Shown here piece by piece: positions 9,454 to 16,506 of a DNA stretch of 64,000 nucleotides. Position 1 is the stretch's first letter. Each line of letters begins with the position of its first letter. The DNA lies in assembly GCA_017644045.1 (NCBI GenBank), contig JAEPMI010000012.1:124001-188000 (forward strand), given 5' to 3'. Under the pieces are notes generated by a model that saw nothing but the letters and a program-made list of their open reading frames with translations, did not search any database and had not been told where the DNA came from. This DNA comes from Deltaproteobacteria bacterium. Lineage in GTDB: Bacteria > Myxococcota_A > Polyangia > Polyangiales > Houyiibacteriaceae. The translations under genes and the position numbers were made by a program.

Positions 9454-9498
9454 TTCCCGACTGGAGCCCGCGGTTGCGATTGCGTAGGCTTCCCGGCG

Positions 9499-10140
9499 AT
9501 GAGCTCCGAGAGCGATCCGGTCGAGCGCGATCTCGACGGCCGATGCGGGACGTGCGGCTTCTACATGAAGCTCCGCACCGACGAGAAAGGCATCGGCTGG
9601 GGCGACTGCCGCCTCGGGTGCTGGCCCTCACCGCTGCGTGATTCGGCGACGTGCTCGTCCTACAAACGAATCGGCGAATCCTTCGAGGGCTCGCTGAAGC
9701 GCAAGAAGGCCGCGGGGACCCCCCGCCGCTATCGAGAGAACGACGACGCGCCGCCGCCGCGAAAGGCCATTCCACAGGAGCTGGGAATCGACATGGACCA
9801 AGATGAGTTTCGACAGGTGCTGCGGGAGGTCCTTCTCGACGAGCTGGGCATCCGCGACGTGGCCATCGGTGACCGATGGCATGGCGGCGAGCTGGTGATG
9901 AAGCCGGGACGTGAGGGCACTTCGGAGAAGAGCATCCCCCTCGACATCTTCTTCAAGAAGATCGTCCAGGTCCGCGACAAGCTCCGCGTGCTCGAGCAGA
10001 AGGTGAACGGCCACAAGGGCCTCTCGAACGACGAGAAGGTCCAGATGCAGCAGTACATCACCGCCTGCTACGGCTCGCTGACCACCTTCAATGTCCTCTT
10101 CAAGGAGAAGTCGGACCATTTCGTGGGTCAGAAGAAGTAG
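9499..10140 (+). CDS. uncharacterised cytoplasmic protein with N-terminal Cys cluster
   Basis: I do not recognise this 213-residue protein. The first 55 residues hold a CGTCGFYMKL pair, then CRLGC and a further Cys (CSSYKR), a spacing suggestive of a small metal-binding module. A charged linker (SLKRKKAAGTPRRYREND) leads to a helical half containing DEFRQVLREVLLDELGIRD, a GGELVMKPGREG turn and FFKKIVQVRDKLRVLEQKVNGHKGLSNDEKVQMQQYI. No signal peptide is present. The C-terminal coding region overlaps the start of the next gene by 50 bases in another frame, so the two are likely cotranscribed. Confidence 0.75.
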   Translation: MSSESDPVERDLDGRCGTCGFYMKLRTDEKGIGWGDCRLGCWPSPLRDSATCSSYKRIGESFEGSLKRKKAAGTPRRYRENDDAPPPRKAIPQELGIDMDQDEFRQVLREVLLDELGIRDVAIGDRWHGGELVMKPGREGTSEKSIPLDIFFKKIVQVRDKLRVLEQKVNGHKGLSNDEKVQMQQYITACYGSLTTFNVLFKEKSDHFVGQKK

Positions 10141-10705
10141 CGCCGCGCTCGCGCTGGCGCTCGCGAGCTGCGGAGGCTCGTCGCAGCAGCTCGACGACGG
10201 CGTCGGTACCAGCCGCGCGGAGGGGAACGTCCGCCCGATCGAGCTGACGCTCCGCGGCACCGGCGGCGAGTGGATCCACCTCGGCGACCTGCGGGGCAAG
10301 CCCGTGCTGCTCTTCTTGATGGCGACGTTCGACGGGGTGAGCCAGGCAGCGCTGCGCCCCACCTCGCGCTTCGTGCGGCACCACGCCGGCGAGCTCCATG
10401 TGATCGGCGTGGCCGTGCAGCCCAACCCGCAGCCGCTGCTCGTCCCCTACGTCGACGCGCTGCAGCCGGGGTTCCCCTTCGCCTACCAGATGGAGGGCAC
10501 GATCGGGGAAGGCACCAGCGCGCTCGGCCAGCTCGAAGCGATCCCGACCTACGTGATGCTCGACGCCCGGGGCGTCGAGGTCGACCGCCACGTCGGCTTT
10601 CCCAACACCAGCACTCTCGACCTCATGCTGGAGAAGGCCATCGCCCGCGGCGGCATCACCGAAGACGGCAGCCCCCCTCCCCTCATCGGCCACACCCCCG
10701 ACTGA
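10091..10705 (+). CDS. thioredoxin-fold lipoprotein lacking the CxxC motif
   Basis: A basic N-region (two Arg pairs), hydrophobic core and ALASC lipobox mark a lipoprotein, which supports the ATG at 10091 even though it lies 50 bases inside the previous gene. The remainder resembles AhpC/TSA or TlpA-type thioredoxin folds: IHLGDLRGKPVLLFLMATFDG, then VIGVAVQPNP, and IPTYVMLDARGVEVDRHVGFP with the cis-Pro region. Where redox-active relatives have WCxxC this protein reads TFDGVSQ, and no Cys remains in the mature domain apart from the lipidated one, so thiol chemistry is unlikely. A role in binding or scaffolding is possible. The stop is followed directly by a palindromic repeat. Confidence 0.78.
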   Translation: MSSSRRSRTISWVRRSSAALALALASCGGSSQQLDDGVGTSRAEGNVRPIELTLRGTGGEWIHLGDLRGKPVLLFLMATFDGVSQAALRPTSRFVRHHAGELHVIGVAVQPNPQPLLVPYVDALQPGFPFAYQMEGTIGEGTSALGQLEAIPTYVMLDARGVEVDRHVGFPNTSTLDLMLEKAIARGGITEDGSPPPLIGHTPD

Positions 10706-10765
10706 CGGGGACAGGATCACCCCCCGGATCCCCCTACGTTTGCGTGGGATCCGGACACGAAATGC
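10706..10765 (+). repeat. stop-adjacent palindromic repeat, copy 1
   Basis: This 60-bp sequence begins CGGGGACAGGATCACC immediately after the TGA at 10703-10705 and contains an imperfect GGATCCCC/GGGATCC hairpin. It matches, in inverted orientation and over nearly its whole length, the repeat at 12472-12532, which begins directly after another gene's stop codon. It may act as a REP-like terminator or mRNA-stabilising hairpin. Confidence 0.82.
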
Positions 10766-10785
10766 ATTCTGCTTCGAAGCGGGGC

Positions 10786-11670
10786 TCAGCCGCTCGGCAG
10801 GGCCGCCTTCGCACCCGAGGGCAGCCGCTTCGGCGCCCGCAGGCCCGCGAACCGGCGCATGATCGCGTCGAGCCACGAGGTCGGCACCAGGGCCGCGAGC
10901 CACGGTCCGAAGCTGTTGATCCAGGGCGCCACGTAGCGCGCCCGAGGACGACGCCGGGTGATCGCCTTCTCGATGGCCCGGGTGACCGCCTTGGGCGTCG
11001 CCGCGAAGCGCTCGATGGAGCGCTCGACGTCACCGGCGCGGGCGAAGGCCTCGGCGTAGGGGGTGTTCTCGCCGTCATAGCGGTCGAGGTGCGAGAGCGT
11101 GGTCGAGGTGAACCCGGTATCGATGTAGCCAGGCTCGATGAGCGACACCTTGATGCCGAAAGCGGCCAGCTCCATCCGCAGGGCGTCGCTCATCGACTCG
11201 ACGGCGTACTTGGTCGCGGTGTAGGCGCCCGCGAGCGGGAAGGTCATCCGGCCGCCGACACTGCTGACGTTGATGATCCGGCCCCACCCCCTCTCGCGCA
11301 TCTGCGGCAGGAACGCGCGAGTCACGGCGAGCAGCCCGAAGACGTTGGTCTCGAACTGCTGGCGGACGTCGTCTTCCGTGAGCACCTCGAGGGGCCCGAA
11401 GAGGCCGTAGCCGGCGTTGTTCACGAGCACGTCCAAGCCGGCGCCGTCGGTGAGCTCGTCGATGGTGCGCTTGGCCGCGGCGATCGAGGCGGCGTCGGTG
11501 ACGTCGAGTCGAAAGGCGTGGAGGCCCATGACGTTCAGCTCGGCGATCGCGGCCTCGTTTCGGCCGGTCGCGAAGACCCGGTGGCCCTGCTCGTGGAGGT
11601 GGATGGCGGCGTGGCGGCCGATGCCGGAAGTCGCGCCGGTGATGAGAATGCTTCGCTTGGTCTTGGTCAT
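10786..11670 (-). CDS. short-chain dehydrogenase/reductase
   Basis: A classical SDR of 294 residues. The NAD(P)-binding motif TGATSGIG is at 11-18, followed by an Arg (TGRNEA) that often indicates NADP preference, LDVTD at 55-59, and NNAG at 84-87. The catalytic residues are Ser136/137, Tyr150 and Lys154 (YTATK), and IEPGYIDTGF follows. The C-terminal 80 residues are longer than in minimal SDRs and have a hydrophobic segment (WINSFGPWLAALVP) that may associate with the membrane. It is transcribed after the TetR gene, and the 18-bp operator found upstream of tetR is repeated 55 bases upstream of this start, so TetR probably represses it. Substrate unknown. Confidence 0.93.
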   Translation of the reverse strand: MTKTKRSILITGATSGIGRHAAIHLHEQGHRVFATGRNEAAIAELNVMGLHAFRLDVTDAASIAAAKRTIDELTDGAGLDVLVNNAGYGLFGPLEVLTEDDVRQQFETNVFGLLAVTRAFLPQMRERGWGRIINVSSVGGRMTFPLAGAYTATKYAVESMSDALRMELAAFGIKVSLIEPGYIDTGFTSTTLSHLDRYDGENTPYAEAFARAGDVERSIERFAATPKAVTRAIEKAITRRRPRARYVAPWINSFGPWLAALVPTSWLDAIMRRFAGLRAPKRLPSGAKAALPSG

Positions 11671-11724
11671 GTCGTCCCTCGTGGTCGTTGGTGGCGCCCT
11701 CCGCGCCGGTGTCGCCTCTTATGT

Positions 11725-11742
11725 GGAATGAATGTTCGTTCC
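11725..11742 (-). promoter_or_regulatory. predicted TetR operator upstream of the SDR gene
   Basis: GGAATGAATGTTCGTTCC is a near-perfect inverted repeat lying 55 bases upstream of the SDR ATG. It matches 15 of 18 positions of the palindrome at 12409-12426 upstream of tetR. Recurrence before both genes of the pair is strong evidence for a shared regulator. Confidence 0.78.
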
Positions 11743-11802
11743 GTTACTCGAGAAAAATGAAGGGCCGCGCCGAGCCGGTCGACGGGCGGAACACTCCGGT
11801 GG

Positions 11803-12390
11803 TCAGACCCGGACGGCCTGCCAGAGCACGTTCTCGAGCTGCGCGAGGATCTCCTCGGTGAGCTCGAGGTGGCCATCCCAGACCTGGCGTAGCAGCCGCG
11901 CCACCCCACCCCAGACGACCGAGATGATCACCTGCGGCTCGACGTCCTTGGTCACCTGCCGCTCGGCGCTGACCCGGAGAAACGACTCGGCGAGCTCCAT
12001 GGTGCGGGCCTCGAGCGCGAGGCTCTCGGCGTCCAGGTAGCCGCCGTGGTGGTGGTGCTCCATGAAACACACGGAATCCTTGTGCTTCAGGGCGTAGTCG
12101 ATCGCCTTTCGGAAGAGATGCGCGAACTGGGCTCGGGCAGGGACGTCGGTCGGGAAGCCCTTCATCGCCTCGTCCATCGCAGCCAGCTTCTCTCGCTGGT
12201 AGAGCGCGTTGACCAGCACCTCTTTGGACTCGAAGTAGCGGTAGATGGTCCCCGCGCCGACGCCCGCCTCTCGGGCGATCTCCGGCACGGCGGTCCCATC
12301 GAAGCCCTTCTCGGCGAAGAGCCTCAGGGCGGCGGCGAGCACGCGCTCGCGCTTGTCGGCCATGCGTTCTTCGAGTCTGGTGGTGGACAT
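11803..12390 (-). CDS. TetR-family transcriptional repressor
   Basis: The 195-residue protein has a typical TetR N-terminal helix-turn-helix: VLAAALRLFAEKGFDGTAVPEIAREAGVGAGTIYRYFESKEVL (about residues 17-60). The divergent C-terminal half is the ligand and dimer domain and has a run of four His near residue 114 (FMEHHHHGGYLD), which could bind a metal or be part of the ligand pocket; that is speculation. An 18-bp palindrome lies 18 bases upstream of its start, and a variant precedes the SDR gene downstream, so autoregulation and control of the SDR gene are likely. Inducer unknown. Confidence 0.92.
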   Translation of the reverse strand: MSTTRLEERMADKRERVLAAALRLFAEKGFDGTAVPEIAREAGVGAGTIYRYFESKEVLVNALYQREKLAAMDEAMKGFPTDVPARAQFAHLFRKAIDYALKHKDSVCFMEHHHHGGYLDAESLALEARTMELAESFLRVSAERQVTKDVEPQVIISVVWGGVARLLRQVWDGHLELTEEILAQLENVLWQAVRV

Positions 12391-12408
12391 GGGCTCCGCT
12401 CACTCCAA

Positions 12409-12426
12409 GGAATGAACGATCATTCC
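12409..12426 (-). promoter_or_regulatory. predicted TetR operator upstream of tetR
   Basis: GGAATGAACGATCATTCC contains perfect 7-bp half-sites GGAATGA/TCATTCC around ACGA, 18 bases before the tetR ATG, positioned for autorepression. A second site of the same pattern is at 11725-11742. Confidence 0.8.
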
Positions 12427-12471
12427 GTACCTCATCCGGCAGCGGGGTGCAAGCGGGCGCCGGGGGGAGTT

Positions 12472-12532
12472 TGCATTTGGGGTCCGGATCCCCCGCATTT
12501 GCAGGGGGATCCGAGGGGTGATCCTGTCCCCG
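12472..12532 (-). repeat. stop-adjacent palindromic repeat, copy 2
   Basis: The reverse complement of 10706-10765 with few changes. It begins immediately after the cupredoxin stop codon on the minus strand. Its hairpin is better than in copy 1: GGATCCCCC and GGGGGATCC arms flank a short AT-containing loop. It probably ends the metal-efflux transcript, and with copy 1 it brackets the tetR-SDR module. Confidence 0.83.
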
Positions 12533-12892
12533 CTACTGAACGACGATGGCGCCGTCGTACATGTCCATGCCGCAGGTGAAGCGGAGCTCGCCGGCTTCGG
12601 TGGGCGTGAAGGTCACGGCGACCTCTTCGTTGAGCGGGAGGTCGCGGCGGATGTCCTGGGAGGGGATGACGAGGACGTCGCCGCAGCCTTCGTCGGTGGT
12701 GCGCTCGAACACCATGGTGAGGGGCTTGCCGGCCTCGGCGGTCACACTGGCCGGGGTGTAGCCGTGAGAGCCGACCTCGATGGCGATGCGGGTGCCTTCG
12801 TCGGACGACTGAGCGGATGCGGCTTCCTCCTCGGCTCCGCAGGCGAAAGAGACCGCGAGTGTGAGGGCGAGTAGAACGATGAGATGTCGCAT
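12533..12892 (-). CDS. cupredoxin-domain lipoprotein of the metal-efflux operon
   Basis: The 119-residue product has a lipoprotein signal (LAVSFAC, Cys18) and a cupredoxin-like beta-sandwich: IAIEVGSHGYTPASVTAEAGKPL, then FERTTDEGCGDVLVIP, and a C-terminal LRFTCGMDMYDG. Cys residues at about 70 and 108 and the two Met after the second Cys are candidate copper or silver ligands, as in cupredoxin_1/EfeO-type modules. The gene starts 24 bases after the RND pump gene and is last in the operon. It may carry periplasmic metal to the pump. The open frame reaches far upstream, but only the ATG at 12890-12892 gives a signal peptide. Confidence 0.88.
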   Translation of the reverse strand: MRHLIVLLALTLAVSFACGAEEEAASAQSSDEGTRIAIEVGSHGYTPASVTAEAGKPLTMVFERTTDEGCGDVLVIPSQDIRRDLPLNEEVAVTFTPTEAGELRFTCGMDMYDGAIVVQ

Positions 12893-12915
12893 GGGGTTTC
12901 CTTGGTTTCGGGAGG

Positions 12916-15900
12916 TTAGCGGATCGACCCCGTCCGCAGGCGGCGCTCGGCGCGCCAGGACCAGAGTGCGGGGACGACGAAGAGGGTCAGGAGCTCGAAG
13001 AGCATCCCGCCGAAGATGGGCAAGGCCATGGGGCGCATGACGTCGCCGCCGCGACCGGACGCGGTCAGCACGGGCAGAAGGGCCAAGAGCGTGGTCGCCG
13101 TGGTCATCAGGCAGGGGCGAATCCGGCGGCGCCCCGCCTCGAGCACGGCGGCTCGGACCTCGCGCGGGGTGGTCGGTGGCCGGTCTCGGAATCGCTGATC
13201 GAGGTAAGTCGCCATCACGACACCGTCGTCGACCGCGATGCCGGCGAGGGCGATGAAGCCCACCCACACCGCGACCGTGAGCGGGACCGGCCCGAGGCCG
13301 AAGACCTGCCCCAGCCCGGTCGCCGCCAAGCCGGGCGAGAGACCCCAGAGCCAGAGCACGACGAAGCCCCCCGCGCCAGCCACCAGCACGCCCGCACCGA
13401 TGGCGAACGCCGCGAAGAGCGAGCGGAACTGCAGATAGATCAGCATCAGGATGATGAGCAGCGCGAGCGGGCCGAGGAGCATCAGCGATCGCGAGGCGCG
13501 GATCTGGTTCCGGTAGGTGCCGTCGAAGCGCCAGCGAACGCCCTCCGGCACGACCAGCGAGCCGTCCTCGACCAACGCGTCGAGGTGCGCCTCTGCCGCC
13601 CCGACCGCGTCGACGTCGGTGACGTCCTTGCGCGGATCGAAGAGGACGTAGCTCGTGAGGAAGGTGTCCTCCGCGCGGATCATCTGCGGTCCGCGCACGT
13701 AGCGGAGGCTCGCGACCTCGCCGATCGGAACGGGCCCGCTCGGCGACATCGCCGTCAGCTCGAGGAGTGCCTCGGGCTCGTGTCGCTCCTCGCGCGGATA
13801 GCGCACCACGACCTTTCGCCGCGCCCTCCCCTCGATCGCGAAGCCGACCTGCCGACCACCGATGGCGGTGGCGAACTCGCTCTGCACGTGGTCGACGGTG
13901 AGCCCACGCGCCGCGAGCGCGTCGCGATCGAGCACGAGCTCGAGGTAGGGCTTGCCCATGGTCCGCTCGGCTTGGACGGACTCCGGTCGCAGCTCCGGCA
14001 CGTTCCGCAGCGCCTCCTCCAGCCGGACGCCGAACGTCTCCAGGGTCTCCTCGTCCGGTCCGTGGACCTTGAGGCCGACACGGCCGCGCATGCCCGTCTG
14101 GTTCATGATGATGCGCGTCGAGATCGGCTGGAGCACCGGGGCATCCGTCACGCCCGGGAGGTCGGCAGCGCGGGTGATCGCCTCCCAGATGTCGTGGGGC
14201 GTGCGCACGTCGTCCCGCCACTGACGCACCGGCTCTCCGTCCGGACCTGGGGCGTACTCGGGCCGGTAGAAGATCATCGTCTCGAACATCGAGATGGGCG
14301 CCGGGTCGAGCGGTGTGTCCGCGCGGCCGAGCTTGCCCACCACGCGATCGACCTCGGGGACCTCCGCGATGGCCGCGTCCATACGCTGGAGGAGCTCGAG
14401 CGCTTCGCCGAACGACGCGTGGGGCATCGTAGTCGGCATGTAGAGGAAGGCCCCCTCGTCGAAGGGCGGCACGTCTGCCGGACGCAGCCCCGGAAAGAGT
14501 CGCGCCGCGCTCTCACCGAAGACGGTCTTGGGTGCGCCCAGCCAGCTGAAGGCACCGAGGACGATCAACGCGACGGGGAAGACCGCAAACGCGCCCTTGT
14601 TGATCAGCACGAAGCGTAGAACCGCGGGGTACACGCGACGGAAGAGCTCTGCGCCGCCGACGAGGATGGCCACGGACGCGGCCACGAAGGCCAGCTGACC
14701 GACGGTCGAGCCCGTCGGTCCGAGCGGCGCCCAGCCGATCGCGAGCGCGACCGCGGCGGCCGCGGCGACGAGGATCACGGCCGCCCTACCCAGGATGCGC
14801 CGGCCCGACTCCGACTCCGACTCCGACTCCGACTCCGACTCCGACTCCGACTCCGACTCCGACTCCGACTCCGACTCCGACCTCTGTCGACCACGGGCGA
14901 GGAGCAGATGGGCGGCGGGGGGAACGACCACGAGCGCCACGACGAACGCGCCGATCATCGCCAGCGTCTTGGTCCAGGCGAGCGGCCCGAAGAGCTTCCC
15001 CTCGGCGCCCGTGAGACCGAAGACCGGCAGGAACGCGACCACCGTCGTGAGCACCGAGACCAGAACCGCGGGCGCGACCTCGGCTGCGGCTCGAATCACG
15101 GTCGGCCGACGGGGAGTCCCGAAGGGTCTGCGTCGCAGTGACGCGGTCACGTTCTCCGTGAAGACGATGCCGACGTCGACCATCGTTCCGATCGCGATGG
15201 CCACGCCGGCCAGCGCCATCACGTTCGCCTGCACCCCGAACGCCTTCATTCCGACGAACGCGAAGAGAACGCCGAGCGGCGGCAAGAGCGACACGAGCAG
15301 ACCGCTCCCGAGCGAACGGAGCATCAGGAGCACCACCACCAACGTCACCAGGAGCTGCTGCCAGAGGGCACCGGTCAGCGTCGACTGCACCTCGCGGATG
15401 AGCTCCGACCGGTCGTAGAAGGGCACCAGCGTGACCTGCGCCTCCGTCCCGTCGTCGAGCGTACGCCGAGGGAGGCCCGGCGCGATCTCCCCGATGGCAT
15501 CGCGCACTCGACCGAGCACCTCGAAAGGGTCCTCACCGAATCGAACCGTCACCACGCCACCGACGACCTCCGCGCCAGCGTCGTCGAGCGCCCCCCGACG
15601 GGTCGCCGGACCGAGACCGATGCGCGCCACGTCGCCCAGCCGAATCGGCGTGTCGTCGCGGACCACCACGACCGCGTTCTCGAGATCGTCCGGATCGCGA
15701 AGCCGCCCGAGGCCACGGACGACGTACTCCACGTCGTTGAGCTCGAGCGTTCGTGCACCCACGTCCGAGTTCGCGTTCCGCGCGGCGTTCGCCACCTGTC
15801 CGAGCGTGAGTCCCAGCGAGCGGAGCTGCTCCGGGTCCACTTCGATCTGGTACTCGACGACGTGCCCGCCGACCGACGCGACCTCGGACACCCCCGGCAC

Positions 15901-16506
15901 GGCCTGCAGCGCCGGTCGCACGGTGAAGTCCTGCAGCGTCCGGAGCTCGTGCAGGTCGAAACCACCGACCGTGTTCCCGTCGGCGTCGCGTCCCTCGAGC
16001 GTGTACCAGTAGACCTGCCCCAGCGAGGTCGCGTCGGGGCCCATCGTCGGCGCGACGTCGGGCGGGAGCAGGTCTGGCGGGAGCGACGCGAGCTTCTCGA
16101 GCAGACGCGTCCGCGAGTCGTAGAAGCCGATGCCCTCCTCGAAGACCACGTAGAGCGTGGCGAAGCCGAAGCTCGAGGTGCTCCGAACCGTGCGCACGCC
16201 CTGCAACCCCAGCAGCGCGGTGGTCAGCGGATAGGTGACCTGGTCCTCGACGTCCCGTGGCGCTTGCCCGGCCCACTCCACGAAGACGACCTGCTGGTTG
16301 TCGCCGAGGTCCGGGATGGCATCCACCGAGACCGGCGCGCGAGGCAGGTGCTCCCCATCGATGCCGAGCTCCTCGAGGTCGAGGGGCGCCACGATCAGTC
16401 CGCCGATCACGAGCAACGCGACCAGCAGGAACACGACGACCTTCGAGTCGACGAGGAACGCGACGATAGCGGACCAGAAGCCGCGAGGCTCGCGCTCGTC
16501 GCTCAC
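12916..16506 (-). CDS. CusA/CzcA-type heavy-metal efflux RND transporter
   Basis: An inner-membrane RND pump of 1196 residues that would drive heavy-metal export by proton antiport. Visible features are an N-terminal helix (VVVFLLVALLVIGGLIVAPL), the porter segment AIPDLGDNQQVVFVEW, LQDFTVRPALQAVPGVSEVAS, TM4 with the conserved Asp/Glu set (TMVDVGIVFTENV), and a second helix bundle ending GIAVDDGVVMATYLDQRF. RIIMNQTGM matches the region holding the metal-binding Met of CusA, favouring Cu(I)/Ag(I) over Zn/Co; this is inference. Residues about 543-567 are a Ser-Glu dipeptide tract encoded by a perfect hexanucleotide repeat, unlike relatives. The gene overlaps the adaptor gene by 4 bases. Confidence 0.94.
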   Translation of the reverse strand: MSDEREPRGFWSAIVAFLVDSKVVVFLLVALLVIGGLIVAPLDLEELGIDGEHLPRAPVSVDAIPDLGDNQQVVFVEWAGQAPRDVEDQVTYPLTTALLGLQGVRTVRSTSSFGFATLYVVFEEGIGFYDSRTRLLEKLASLPPDLLPPDVAPTMGPDATSLGQVYWYTLEGRDADGNTVGGFDLHELRTLQDFTVRPALQAVPGVSEVASVGGHVVEYQIEVDPEQLRSLGLTLGQVANAARNANSDVGARTLELNDVEYVVRGLGRLRDPDDLENAVVVVRDDTPIRLGDVARIGLGPATRRGALDDAGAEVVGGVVTVRFGEDPFEVLGRVRDAIGEIAPGLPRRTLDDGTEAQVTLVPFYDRSELIREVQSTLTGALWQQLLVTLVVVLLMLRSLGSGLLVSLLPPLGVLFAFVGMKAFGVQANVMALAGVAIAIGTMVDVGIVFTENVTASLRRRPFGTPRRPTVIRAAAEVAPAVLVSVLTTVVAFLPVFGLTGAEGKLFGPLAWTKTLAMIGAFVVALVVVPPAAHLLLARGRQRSESESESESESESESESESESESESGRRILGRAAVILVAAAAAVALAIGWAPLGPTGSTVGQLAFVAASVAILVGGAELFRRVYPAVLRFVLINKGAFAVFPVALIVLGAFSWLGAPKTVFGESAARLFPGLRPADVPPFDEGAFLYMPTTMPHASFGEALELLQRMDAAIAEVPEVDRVVGKLGRADTPLDPAPISMFETMIFYRPEYAPGPDGEPVRQWRDDVRTPHDIWEAITRAADLPGVTDAPVLQPISTRIIMNQTGMRGRVGLKVHGPDEETLETFGVRLEEALRNVPELRPESVQAERTMGKPYLELVLDRDALAARGLTVDHVQSEFATAIGGRQVGFAIEGRARRKVVVRYPREERHEPEALLELTAMSPSGPVPIGEVASLRYVRGPQMIRAEDTFLTSYVLFDPRKDVTDVDAVGAAEAHLDALVEDGSLVVPEGVRWRFDGTYRNQIRASRSLMLLGPLALLIILMLIYLQFRSLFAAFAIGAGVLVAGAGGFVVLWLWGLSPGLAATGLGQVFGLGPVPLTVAVWVGFIALAGIAVDDGVVMATYLDQRFRDRPPTTPREVRAAVLEAGRRRIRPCLMTTATTLLALLPVLTASGRGGDVMRPMALPIFGGMLFELLTLFVVPALWSWRAERRLRTGSIR
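14807..14878 (+). repeat. hexanucleotide microsatellite (GACTCC)x12 inside the RND pump gene
   Basis: Twelve perfect tandem GACTCC units (GGAGTC on the coding strand) encode a Ser-Glu run placed after a TM segment (HLLLARG) and before the next one. Six-base units keep the frame whatever their number, so length can vary without loss of function. Confidence 0.95.

Noticed and set aside
12533-14221. A 562-codon frame fusing the cupredoxin with an upstream Arg-rich protein.
   Set aside because: The upstream part is antiparallel in frame to the pump gene; only the last 119 codons have a signal peptide and cupredoxin pattern.
14795-15418. A plus-strand protein with an Asp-Ser repeat opposite the pump gene.
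   Set aside because: It is the mirror reading of the GACTCC microsatellite and the pump gene, with no ribosome site or domain.
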